Below, one piece after another: positions 42,492 through 54,911 of a stretch of 64,000 nucleotides of DNA. The notes beneath the pieces are model-generated. The model had not been told where the DNA came from and made no database searches. It saw only the letters and a list, made by a program, of their open reading frames with translations. A program made the translations under genes and the position numbers. The DNA is from Chrysomallon squamiferum. Taxonomy: Eukaryota > Mollusca > Gastropoda > Neomphalida > Peltospiridae. Each line of letters begins with the position of its first letter. The stretch's first letter is position 1. Where the stretch lies: the NCBI GenBank assembly GCA_012295275.1, contig CM022670.1, forward strand, positions 41,042,628-41,106,627, given 5' to 3'.

Positions 42492-44122
42492 CTTGTTTGA
42501 GGGAGAGGGGTTGCAGTTTGTCTGGATTGGTTTGGTTTCGTTAATTACACCTCAGCTGTTCCTCAGACTTTTATTTCTCTGTCTAATCTTAGTACAGGGA
42601 AGGCGAGATCAGAAAAAAATGTATATACAGATTTAACAGGATGAAAACTGTTAGTTGTGCTAATTAAGAGGAATACGATTACTTATTTTAATATTAAAAA
42701 AGTGCTCCACCTCATTTTCTCATTTTACTGAATCTAATTACCATTACCAACTTATTATTTTTCAAATTATGAAATAAATCTTGTATTTGAGAGAGATTCC
42801 AATGATATACAATTTATAACTTTCTTTGAATGACGGTTGTAGTCATAATAAATGTATCTTATCACTGGTTTTGCACACATAGAGAGTATTCTAAAATTTG
42901 ACAGGAATAATACTACAATCTTAAAAAATAATGTTATTTCCTACCAGGAAAATAAAAACTAATCCAATACTTTTTAAATATCTTGACTGAAAATATTTTT
43001 CCATATACTTATTTATTTGTTCTGTGTGGTCAATGAATATTTTTTTTTTATATTTATTTCGTATTTGATTTATATATTTTATTTTATTTATTACAGTATG
43101 TATTTTTGGTGAATTCTATATTATGAAGCGAGTTAAGAACTTCTAAATTTCCGGGGAAAAGATTTTTCTTTCCTTATTGCTTTTCATAATTTTAATGTTT
43201 TATTTCTTCTTATTATTATTATTCTTTTTATGTTTGCTAACAGTGTGAATCATTTACTTCTTGACGTTGTCAGTGAACTGTTAAATATTCACAATACTAG
43301 CACGAAGTATGTTCAAAAAGGAAGTACATGTATAGTCATATTTTTTTCTGAACAAGGAAATGTCCTTATAACAAGGAAAACCGGTTTGGAAGAGTTCCAA
43401 TATATCTACGGAGAAATATTCCCCCGATTTTCCAGTCATATGAAACCATTCTTTTCTTGGAATAAAAAATCATAATCTTTGTGTGTGTTTGGGGGGTGTC
43501 TGCCTGGTTTTTTTTTTTGTTGTTGTTGTTTTTGTTTGCACACATTTGTATATCATGTATGTGTTTTTACTTATGCGAGGGTACATTTACGTGTCTGGTG
43601 CACATGTAATTTCGTAACGTACATATGTTCGCAAACGTGTGTGTCTGTGTATGCATTAAACTCGTTATAACTTATTTAAACTTATTACGTTATTTCAGTA
43701 AAGTTTGGGCTGTTTATAATATGTGTATGAAGCAGAACAACAGATAATAAGATCTTTACATCCTTGTTTCTTACTTCCTGCCTATAAGATTAGCCAATGA
43801 GAATTAAGCTTCCTGGTGTCCAGATTGTACTATTTGTAATTATGGTGTAGTCTTTATTTTATTTACTTTAGATCAAAGTATTTATCAATGGTTTACACGG
43901 TTAGACAATAAGAAAGTAAACAAAAATAAAACTGACGAAATGATCTTTGACCGATAATAAACATTCCTAATAGATTTGGTCATCACGATTGAAAAGTGTT
44001 ATAAATAAAACAGAGAAGATTTTCAGCTAAATATTTATAAACAGATATAAAAATGTTACAGATATATTTATTTGTATAAGTAATATTAAAAGATATTTAT
44101 TATGCAAGTAAATATGCAATGA

Positions 44123-44125
<3 letters not shown>

Positions 44126-44203
<78 letters not shown>
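44126..44203. repeat. (CT)n microsatellite, 39 units
   Basis: Perfect 78-bp polypurine/polypyrimidine array. Confidence 0.97.
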
Positions 44204-44206
<3 letters not shown>

Positions 44207-44699
44207 TATTTGTGTGTGTGAGAAATTTCTGTCACATCCACCATTCCATCATTCCACCCAGATATATAACAATAAAACACTGAGACTAGTTTAATATACT
44301 GATCGATATAATATATACATATATATATATATATATAAATATATTCCTTTCCTTTCTTCCTCCTCTCCCCCCTCCCCTCTTCATAGCAGATCAGCTATTG
44401 TGACTTAACATTCAACATCCCTTAGTCAAGAGCTGCGTAAAAATCAATAGAAGAAGAGTTATTGGCGGCCATGAAAATGTGTTTCCAAATTTGTCCATAT
44501 TAGTCTGACTCATGCATCGTGCTCGCTTGACCCGCCAACTTCTCAGCCACTGTGATACACTGCATCTTCTCTGTCGATGTCTTCTGTTAATCAACAACAA
44601 CAGCGACAGCAATTGTATTTACAAAACAGAACGTGGGAGGGGTTCCGGTGTTTGAATTTTTTATAACAGTACAGGAATTTTAATTTGTATGTTTTAATA

Positions 44700-44702
<3 letters not shown>

Positions 44703-44749
<47 letters not shown>
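44703..44749. repeat. (CT)n microsatellite
   Basis: Second perfect CT array about 0.5 kb from the first, followed by AAT units. Confidence 0.97.
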
Positions 44750-44752
<3 letters not shown>

Positions 44753-45607
44753 AATAATAGTGACAGCAATAACACTATTATTATAGTATTATAAGTAATA
44801 TAGCAGAAGTAATATAAGTAAATAATTCATCAGCTAGTATCTGTTTATTCACACATTATTTATTTTCATGGGTGATTATATTTTCTAATCACACGAGTCA
44901 GAGTAATATACAAAATACAGTACATTTTTTTTTTCTTCTTCTTTTTATTAAAAAGCTCCTTCAAGCGTTCGCCTACTGAAATATTAACAATATTTATGAA
45001 TATTTTACAAAGTCAAATTTCAGACTCTAGCAACAACCACCAGTTTATATTCGGTGAGATTTTTAACAGATGATTATTAACACATATGGCTCGAATCCCT
45101 AGTACAATAATAACATTACGGCTAGCTTTACTGCAAATAATAGTGGTAACCATCAGTTTAACCTCGGCGTCACGTGACAGGCCACACTATCGTCTGATGT
45201 CCTTGTATATAAAATTGAACAACTCCTTATTTGGTATTAGATACATAACTAGGCGGTCTGCATTTTGACCTGGTATGTCGATCGTGCAGGGCGTGGCAGA
45301 ACGCTACAGAGTGTGAAAAATCTAAATATTACTGATTTCATGTTTGTGCTTGTTATCTTAAGTCGAACGAATCTAGAACAAGAGAAGAGGTGTTTGTTTC
45401 AGTACTTAATGATAATTTTTCTCTATTTTATACGAAAATAGATGTGTCACTGTCGACGAACAAGGTCGAAACAGGTTTCGATAGCAACATACCAACAAGT
45501 ATGAGATTAGCCGCTCCTATCATGCTTAAAAAATGTTCATGGTAACTATAGTTAACAGTGTATTCAGTAAAGTTTTAAACAATAATTATTTTATAACTTC
45601 CCTAACC

Positions 45608-45608
<1 letters not shown>

Positions 45609-45661
<53 letters not shown>
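45609..45661. repeat. (AAT)n microsatellite
   Basis: About 17 perfect units. Confidence 0.95.
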
Positions 45662-45662
<1 letters not shown>

Positions 45663-48600
45663 GATAAGGCAGTGAAAACTACGACAGTATTTGTCAGGTT
45701 TGTGTTAAGTTAGCTCATTTATTTTATATAATTATAGAAAGTAGATCTGTCGTTTTATTTACTTATTTCTTACCACATGACATGTACAGGTGTTAATATT
45801 TTAAAAAAAACGATAACATTTGTTATGACCTGGTGTTAATTTTGCAGCCGTCATTATCAGTTGTGCGCCGTCGGGTTAACCCAGTTTTGTAAAACAATGG
45901 CTGGTTTAAGTTTCACCGGTGACAGCCAGCAATCACGTTTTCCTTAGCAAGTAAAACAAGAATAGTATTTAACCCTAGTTTATTTTATTAATTTATTTAT
46001 TATAGTTTTAAAAACTCCTTATTAGTTAATTATAGTTAGAAGAAGAATTGCACGTTGTAATAGTATTTCCTTTTTATATATATATATATTATATTTTTAT
46101 TTATTTATTACAGTGATTTTGTAACTATTTGTTAAAGACTATTTTGTTGTTGTTCTCTTCTTCTTCTTCTTTTTTTTTTTTTTTTTTTTGCTAAATAAGT
46201 AAATAATAATCTGTGAAAGACAGACATTTCTGCTCGGAATAAAGTGATAAGCTAAGATGTACTAGTGTGTTCGTGAAACAGGATGATGTGAATCAGTGCA
46301 AATCATTTTGGTCATGTTTAACTGATTGACTGTTTAGTGCTGTAATTAATGTATTTACACTAGCTAAAAAACAAAATAAAGAAAAACAAACACAAATTGC
46401 CTACAGGAGAATTGGCGTTGCTTGAGCCGTTCGATTAGTATCGTCTGCTCCAACTACTTCGATTAATATACATTAGGTTGATAACGTAAGTATGAATGAT
46501 ATCGCGGTCATAAAGAAACGAATGTCGGGATTGGTTGTAAACCACGTATACCTGTTAGACCGGTCTCTTGCCATACAACCCACACACCTCTCCACACGTG
46601 GACAGGTAGGCCTGATCTGTGACGTAAATAATACAGTACAGTCATTCACTTTGTAAAGAAACCTCCCTAAAATTGAAGGAATGTATAAGGCGTGTACGTA
46701 GTATACACGCTATCTGTAATCGCGATAAACTGTATTTGAACTTAATACATAAGTGCGAAATTAAGCAAAGGTGTGACTGGATTCCAAAGATGGTATTAAT
46801 AATAAACAACACTACCAAACCCGTTTTAAGATGAGGTGCAAAACGTGTAGGTAAATATTTGTGCGTGCGTGCGTTTATGCCCAAAGCAAACCTGATTACG
46901 ATAAATATCTTTGCAAAATGTTTTCCGCTGTCCGATGCAGTGTGTGTCACATAAAACGTTTGTGAAAAAGAAATTATTTTAGCTCAGCAAATATTAACAC
47001 TGGCTGTATTTAAAATAAAACCGCCGTTCAAACCGTCCAGGACAGGTGAAGGTAGGTTATGAGTAGCATATGTACTGTAAAGCAGAATCCCAACAAACTA
47101 TTTCAGGAATGTACGTTTAAATCACGCTCTCGGTGGAATGTAAAACTGATAAACTAAACGTAAAATAGCTCCGGGAACTTTTCAAATATTATGTAACGAG
47201 CGGATAAAAACAGATAAAATATAGCGAAAATGACGATTAGCTATACAAGTCCTGATAGCTATTTCAGTTGTCACCAGAGGGCATATTATTATTATTATTT
47301 CAAATTTTGCCTCGATGTGTGTGTGTTAGCGTGTGCGTGTGTATGCATGTTTGTTCTGTATGTTTCTGTTTACATCAGATTTTTTTCACACATGAATACT
47401 AAAGCACACTTGCATGTAAATACAACAACAACAAGATAATAATAATAATATTTTTTCCATAAATTAAAAATATTATTCAATATCATTTGATTTTTACTAG
47501 AACGAAATATTGTGTCTGATGTTTATAATTTGAATTATAAGGTAAAGATAAATAAGTTTTACAGAATATGTGTGTGGTTGTGTGTGTGTTATATGACTGG
47601 TGGAAAGTACATCTTGATAACTTTCAGTATGAAAATCTTCAAAATGTAATATTCAAAGTAAGAAAACTATTTGGAAAAAAAAAAAGAAGAAGGAAGAAAA
47701 CGAAAAACGAAAAAAAAAAAAAAAGAACAACTGTAATCAAGGCTGAGAGAGGGGGAAAGAAGAGAGAGGAGGGGAGAAATAGGAGACCATTATGAATTCT
47801 ATTAAACACAAATTAAAGATTAAGGGAAAAAAGAAAAAAAAAGAAAGAACGAAAAAGAAATGTTCTTTAATACGTAACCATACGACGGTAATGTCAGCAC
47901 TAGTCGTTAATCTAGATTTAGACGATTGTTATATAATGTATCATGAATGTAGGTCGACTTTCATACAATTAAAGCTGCCATGTCGCAATCAACGACAGTT
48001 TCCTTCGACTTAATCACTTTGCTACGAGTAATTGTTGTGTCTGTAATAGTTTGTAATACTTCCGTAGTGAGTTGTGCGGATTTGCAGTACAGATAAAATT
48101 ATGTCTGACGTCAGTCAGCACAGGAAACAGACCAACGTACCACAGTAAAATCGTAACAGCTTGTTACTAGGTACATCCGTTGTAACTTGCCGACACCAAG
48201 TCAAGATAGATGTGCACGTTGTTTTAAAAAATAAAGTAAATTAATAAAATGAGACAGTGATGACGATAATGACAATTATGATGATGATGATGATGTTACC
48301 AAGATTCTAATAATATAATAGCTTTAAAAGAATTAAATTTGAAACCGCCGTTTTGTTGCTTAAAAAAAAAAATATATATATATATAAAAATAAAAAAATA
48401 AAAAAATAATAATAATAAAATAATATTTAAAAAATGCACACAAAACAGAGACACATTCAATTTTATTCGTCATGCAGTTTCATCCGTCACCAACCCGACA
48501 TAACACTGGCTGAACCACAAGACATGACAATAATATTATGCACTCGAAATACATTTAAATCTCCATAGAAACTGTAAAGAGAGCATTCTTGCTAAGAAGT

Positions 48601-49038
48601 CAATTTCTATACGCACTTCTTAAAACAGGACAGATGGCTGTAGGAGTCACGTGCGGAGAACTCGGGGAGGAATTGGAGGGTGATCCTCTGTTTTCGACAT
48701 CTGTCGTCTGCTGTCTGATTAACTCAAAACAGTATTATACACGTACATTTCCTCACAATGCAAAACAGTGTGGCAGCTGCTATTTATTTAACATATTTTA
48801 CTGATAAATTATTATTTGTTTATTGTATGGTTAGAGCACTTGGTTTACTCATTAATTCGAACATATTACTGTTATATTCCTTGACTCTGAATGTTTTGCT
48901 ATTTATGGTACTGTGTCGATGCACTGTAATTTAAAACGTATGTCTGAATTTAATAAAATACTGTCATTAAATATTTCATAGCTGATGTTGGCAGTTGTGG
49001 TGGTGGAAGAGGTTTCTCTCATTATTAGTTAATATTAC

Positions 49039-49039
49039 G

Positions 49040-49091
<52 letters not shown>

Positions 49092-49102
49092 TTACTACTA
49101 CA

Positions 49103-49156
<54 letters not shown>
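49039..49156. repeat. Compound (ACT)n-(ATT)n microsatellite
   Basis: About 17 CTA/ACT units run into about 18 ATT units with a short transition between them. Confidence 0.95.
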
Positions 49157-49545
49157 TCCTCTGCTACTGTTGTTGTTAAATAGCACAAACACAAATTTAG
49201 AGACAAAATAGCACACACTGAAGGCCAAACAAAACACGTACTGCCATACCCTTCCTTCACCTCCCCCCCCCCAACTTTCCTGTTCTGTTGCCCTCTGGTG
49301 AATCATGGGATACTACTCGATATGAACCCGAGGAAGAGAGCGCTGACTCATCATTATTCAAGTCTTTGTCGTCGATTGATTAGCATTGATTACATCATCG
49401 TTTCCATAGTGATTAAAAATTCCTGTTTGTGATTTGCCTGCAAGCAGCTTTATGTAAAAATTACTTCGAATAAAGTTCATATTTAAATTAAAAAACAAAC
49501 ATAAACTGAGAAATTCGTTCTTCTTCTTCTTCTTCATTATTGTTG

Positions 49546-49548
<3 letters not shown>

Positions 49549-49603
<55 letters not shown>
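49549..49603. repeat. (ATT)n microsatellite
   Basis: About 18 units preceded by CTT and GTT units. Confidence 0.95.
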
Positions 49604-49604
<1 letters not shown>

Positions 49605-49980
49605 TGTATAAGTTACAACCGGTGTGCGTATGTGTGTGATAGTCTTCTATAATGCTTTCATAATTCCGATTAATTACTTTGATACGACTTAAGATCACCA
49701 GTATGTCGCTTGATCGTCTTTATCCTTTTTGTCCGTCACAAAAAAACGTAAAGTAAATCTGCACGGCTCATCATTAGATTCCTGCTTACAAAAAGTAACC
49801 GAATTCAATGACTGTATAGAATATATTTTAGCAGAGATTATCATTATCATCATTATTGCTATTATTATCATTGTTGTTGTTGTTGGAAGTGGTAATGTTG
49901 GTCGTGAGATGATTATTATTAATTTTGTTTTTAATAAAAAAGAAAAGAAAAGAAGAAGGTAATTAATAAGAAGGAGATTA

Positions 49981-49982
<2 letters not shown>

Positions 49983-50025
<43 letters not shown>
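49983..50025. repeat. (GA)n microsatellite
   Basis: About 21 perfect units. Confidence 0.97.
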
Positions 50026-50029
<4 letters not shown>

Positions 50030-50882
50030 ATTAAAAAGGACTGTTACAAAGCAATTTTTCATTCTCTTTTTATTCTTTCTGTTTTCCTTGTTAATTCAAA
50101 TTAATTTCAAAGCTGAATCTAACCTTCGTTCGGTGCGAGTGTACATAACAATGAAACAAAACAATGTATTGGACCACGCCTACTGAAAAATTAACGGAAT
50201 GTCACGAAATGAAATATCCCAGAATGCAATTTCAGGATCTGACCAAGTGCATTCGGGTCAGAAAAGTAACATTAAAATGGGGAGTTGTTTGCGAGGTGCT
50301 AGTTCATTTTAAAAAGTCACATAACTTACTAATGTACTTATTAACAGTGTGTTCACACGATCATTAAATAGCTTTGTTGATGAAAAACGCTTTTGTCTTT
50401 CAATCAGAAACAGTTAATAGAGCGAGGTGTTAATATGCAGCAGTATATATTTTTCTCAGTTTTCCTCTTTTATTTATTTATTTATTTATTATTAAGATTT
50501 ATATTTGTATGGAAATATTTTAGTAATTATAATTGCATATTTTAATAGCCCAAGATAATACCCAGTTGCTATAAATAAATAAATAAAATCCCCATTACTA
50601 CCATTATTTATCGCATAGCCAAATCAATTGATAAATTTCAATGCAAAAGGCTTGCTCACTTCAGTATTATTATGGAGTTAATATATTTAACTTTCCAGTG
50701 ATAGTTAACAATACCAGTGATATAAATACAGGTTTATTCATTTAGTTTTAATGAGTTAGTATTACATTTCTTTATTATAGATATATTACGACAGCAGAAG
50801 ATGTAACTTGAATGTATTTCAAATTATTAAAGAAATATAAATAAATAAACTGGCTTCTTTTATTTTATATATTTATTCGTGT

Positions 50883-50935
50883 ATTTATTATTATTATTAT
50901 TACTATTTATTTGTTATTGTTATTATTATTATTAC

Positions 50936-50973
<38 letters not shown>

Positions 50974-50980
50974 TTATTTA

Positions 50981-51019
<39 letters not shown>

Positions 51020-51048
51020 TTATTTATTTTATTATTATTATTATTATT
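50883..51048. repeat. Higher-order (ATT)n array with repeated interruption
   Basis: Runs of ATT are broken several times by the same ACTATTTATTT-type interruption. This suggests that larger units containing an interruption were themselves duplicated. Confidence 0.85.
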
Positions 51049-52019
51049 TTGTTTTGATAACTGTCTTCTGACATAAAAATTAACATAAAAATTAGTATTA
51101 AAACATAATGATTGTGGTCACGGAAATGTTTTCTTTGCATTAAAACTAATTATTGCTCCAAGAATTACCTCCCTTTAATAATTACGATTAACAATAATTA
51201 TATATTAACTTCAAGACGAATCAATTTATTTCTCTTAACCATCTATATCACTGCACCATATACTTTTAAACTGTTCATAAATTATCATCGGAATCATCAT
51301 CATCATTATTTTTGGCGTTGTTGTTGCATGTGGGTGTGCAGTGATGAGATACTGAACTTTAAATACATGTATCATGATAACCGACATATTGTTAATATGT
51401 TTTATATATGCTGTATTATCAAGCATTTACGCAACTGGTGTGTGATAACTCGTCTATGCGATATATTTATCTTCTAATTTATCAACTTTACACAGCCGTA
51501 GATATTTTATTTGTCATGTGATTACAAAGTCTGACAGACGGACACAATATACTGTCTTAAAAATTAAACATAAAACCAAATAACCGAATAACAAAAACAA
51601 TCATAAAAACAACAACTACAGAAACGACAAAAACTATAATCATCAGTTTTTCGTTAAGATTATTTTTTAATTTTTAAATTGTATACACATACATACACAC
51701 ACAGACAGATGGATAGACCAACACACATACATATTTAAATATACACAGATATTAAAATAAATATGGAGTTAATAATATATATCGACTGAATTTTGTTGGC
51801 CTCTTATTTTAACATACATAATATATACTTAGCCAAGTCTGAAAAAATAAGCTTATTTTAAATCTGATATTAATTGTTTTTATAGATAATTATTCTTATG
51901 CTTTCCTTCTACTCATAACGTTTCGATAGCTTTTGACTAATAATAATCTCAGTAAAATATGCTAGGAATGCTATTGTTTCATGGAGAGAGCGTCACACAA
52001 ACATAATGAGTGAGTGAAT

Positions 52020-52024
<5 letters not shown>

Positions 52025-52097
<73 letters not shown>
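52025..52097. repeat. (GA)n microsatellite
   Basis: About 36 perfect units followed by a short (TG)n run. Confidence 0.97.
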
Positions 52098-52107
<10 letters not shown>

Positions 52108-52642
52108 TGTCTGAATATATCTATATAAGTACGTATGTGTGTGGGTACGTGTGTCTATATCAATTACAATCTGCACGTTCTTCAAAAATCGTTTAACTTC
52201 ATTTTCTTTTAATTTCTTTCTTTCTCATATGTCTTATTACATTATCAAACATAATTAATTTCACCAAAGTCTTTTCTGTAAACATAACTGTCAGACACAT
52301 TTACCGAAGACAGCTTCTGTTCTATACCATATATAGATTTTGTTTTTATTTTTATAATTTTTTTATTTTTATTTTTTTTAATTTTTTTTTTTTTTTAATA
52401 CTATGAGCCATATATAGATAACCTACCTTGTTTTTGCTGACCAAGCCTTATAAGAGCATAAGCGACCAAGCATTATAGAGCATAAGCCACCAGTACCTTA
52501 TTTGGTAACATTTATCGGATACACATTCCAGTTAGTCTGTATATTTATAAAACGATTACTGTTTATGAAACAAAATGACTAATTTCGTTACAATAATATT
52601 TTCATATAACCAACAGTTTCCGTAAGAAATCGGTGTGTACAG

Positions 52643-52648
<6 letters not shown>

Positions 52649-52687
<39 letters not shown>
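52649..52687. repeat. (ATT)n microsatellite
   Basis: About 13 perfect units. Confidence 0.95.
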
Positions 52688-52689
<2 letters not shown>

Positions 52690-53177
52690 AGTATCATTAA
52701 ACTGTGTTTAGATAACATTTCACACAAGGAAGAGGAGTAAGAAATGTTATTAATTCAGTTTTTATGTTGTATAGTATTCAAGTTATTTCAACATTAATAT
52801 TTTCTTAATAAACACGCTCTAGATATGTGTATGTAACAAGGTGTTAATGCATACGAGAATGTAATAATATGTCTCTCTCACTTTCTACGTGAGTGCATCT
52901 ACGTCTTTTTAAAATAAACACAATATCCAGCAACCTTTCAACAGATCAATGTTCATACTTACCTAATACAAATTAAATAAATTTAGTAAATGTTGCCTCC
53001 ATTTATGTTCCACACTGAACTCCTTTTAAAAAACTTAATCTGTGAATGAGTTATGATAACGCTTCCTCATTTTCTGAAATCTTGGAACCGCATCACCATA
53101 AAACTGTTGTTCGTGATTAAAAAATGAATGTTTTTGCAGAAATTATTTCATCTTAAAATAGAAGTTGCTATGGAATT

Positions 53178-53235
53178 TTACGTCATAATTCATGAATCCG
53201 GATGACGTCTTATGTAGACCAGATATAGCCATTGG
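53178..53235 (+). promoter_or_regulatory. CRE pair and inverted CCAAT box upstream of the divergent actin
   Basis: TTACGTCA at 53178-53185 and TGACGTCT at 53203-53210 are CRE-like sites. CCATTGG at 53229-53235 is an inverted CCAAT box. All lie 190-250 bases before the ATG. No CArG box is visible here. Function is inferred. Confidence 0.45.
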
Positions 53236-53408
53236 TTAGTATTAACTATCAGTAGCCAACCAAATGTTACGTTACAGATTTGGTAATAACTCTATTGACA
53301 AGGAAATACAAAAGGATTTATTTTATCTTACTCTGACTTGTCACTTGATGTTTAAGAACAACCATTACACATGTTTCTAGTAAATCAGAATATTGCTAGT
53401 TGACGAAA

Positions 53409-53456
53409 ATGTTGATTGTAAATCAAAATGTCTACACACAGTCCATCTGTCGTTGA
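53409..53456 (+). other. Upstream ORF overlapping the divergent actin start
   Basis: An ATG at 53409 opens 15 codons in another frame and stops at TGA 53454-53456, running across the actin ATG at 53428. If transcribed it could reduce initiation at the actin ATG. The transcription start is unknown, so it may not be in the mRNA. Confidence 0.35.
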
Positions 53457-54911
53457 ACATTCGAATGCTCTTGTCATAGACAACGGGTCAGGAATGTGCA
53501 AAGTAGGATTTGCTGGGGAAGAAGCCCCTAGAGCCGTTTTCCCTTCTATTGTTGGGCATGTTAGACACAAAGTGAGTGTGTACGCACATGATGCGTAAGG
53601 GGTGGGGATAATGAATTTGATTTCATCCCACCCACCCGAAATCTCTGAATTACAGTTTGTTACAGTTTATACTGAGAGAGAAAACAGTACATAATAGAGT
53701 AGTATACAATGCTACATGATAATAATAATAGTAATTATTATTATTGTTGTTGTTGTTGTTGTTGTTTTTGTTGTTGTTGTTATTGTTGCTGTTGTTGTTG
53801 TTTGCTAGTGTGATTGGGAACTTTGAGAATTTGATGATTAGTTTAAGAAAAGTCTGTTGCACATTAGTAATTACTCACTAATATGAGATTTAATACTGTT
53901 TTTCAGGCTGTGTTGGTTGGTTTAAAGCAAGACCCAGTCTATGTAGGATACGAAGCAGAGGCCAAAAGAGGACTGCTTACACTGAAGTATCCTATAAGAC
54001 ATGGAATTGTCACTAACTGGGATGACATGGAGAAAGTTTGGCATCATGCGTTCATTAATGAGCTTCGGGTTAATCCACAGGATCATCCAGTTCTTCTTTC
54101 AGAGGCACCACTGAATCCTAAAGTAAACCGAGAAAGAATGACACAAGTTATGTTTGAAACTTTCAGCTGTCCTGCAGTTTACATTGGCATCGAGGCCATC
54201 TTGTCTCTGTATGCCACAGGTCGAACTACTGGCATCGTCCTCAACTCGGGTGATGGCGTCACTCATATTGTGCCAATCTATGAAGGTTACACTCTGCCCC
54301 ATGCTATCAAGAGACTTGATTTTGCTGGCCGGGACCTCACTGAGTACCTGATGATGATTCTCACAGAGCGCGGTTACTCCCTCACCACCACAGCCGAGAG
54401 AGAAATTGTTAAAGATATCAAAGAGAAACTGTGCTTTGTTGCCCAGGATTTTGAAGAAGAAATGCGTACTGCACCAACGACTGCAGATCTGGAACAGAGC
54501 TATGAACTTCCAGATGGACACATGCTGACTATAGCCACTGAGAGGTTCCGGTGTCCTGAAGTGTTGTTCCACCCGTGTCTGATAGGACTTGAATACAAAG
54601 GAATCCATCAGCGAACATTCCGTTCCATCATGAGATGTGATATTGATATCCGTAAAGACCTCTACGGTAACATCGTCCTGGCAGGAGGCTCCACAATGTT
54701 TCCGGGAATTGTTACTAGAATGGAAAAAGAAGTTACTCATCTTGCACCTACAGCTATGAGGGTCAAGGTCATTGCACTTCCCGAGAGGAAGTTTGCTGTA
54801 TGGATTGGGGGTTCTATTTTAGCTGATCTTTCAACTTTCAAAACAATGTGGATCACCAAACAGGAATACTTAGAATCAGGTCCTGGTATTGTACACAGGA
54901 AATGTATCTAA
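53428..54911 (+). CDS. Divergent actin paralogue, two exons, predicted poor ATPase
   Basis: Exon 1 is 53428-53571 (48 codons) and exon 2 is 53907-54911. Together they give 382 aa, with a GT-AG intron at the same place as in the canonical gene (RHK/AVLVG). The N-terminus is six residues longer than canonical actin and lacks the acidic cluster. The nucleotide-cleft loop [13 protein letters not shown] and the C-terminal HRKC are kept. Canonical Gln137 is Glu (GAG at 54192-54194) and Asp154 is Asn (AAC at 54243-54245). Known actin biochemistry places Gln137 at the attacking water and Asp154 at the metal. The D-loop is altered ([13 protein letters not shown]). The open frame is intact, so this is not an obvious pseudogene. 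It could be a tissue-restricted, for example germline, actin. AATAAA lies at 54939-54944. Confidence 0.93.
53745..53801. repeat. (GTT)n array in the divergent actin intron
   Basis: Imperfect TTG/GTT units follow an AAT/ATT stretch inside the 335-bp intron. Confidence 0.85.

Larger units (their letters stand above)
41260..53170. other. Gene-poor region with many microsatellites
   Basis: About 12 kb without a coding exon that I can support on either strand. It contains (GT)n, (CT)n, (GA)n, (ATT)n and (ACT)n arrays, listed separately where long. Stretches around 44400-45300, 46400-47200 and 48580-48760 are less AT-rich, but their short open frames show no splice context or family similarity. 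Regulatory elements of flanking genes could lie here and would not be visible by eye. Confidence 0.5.

Noticed and set aside
48995-49306. Open frames of poly-Thr, poly-Ile, poly-Asn or poly-Ser
   Set aside because: They are translations of triplet microsatellites and carry no coding evidence.
54099-54740. 213-codon minus-strand open frame opposite the divergent actin
   Set aside because: It is the antisense shadow of the actin exon. The actin frame explains the sequence fully.
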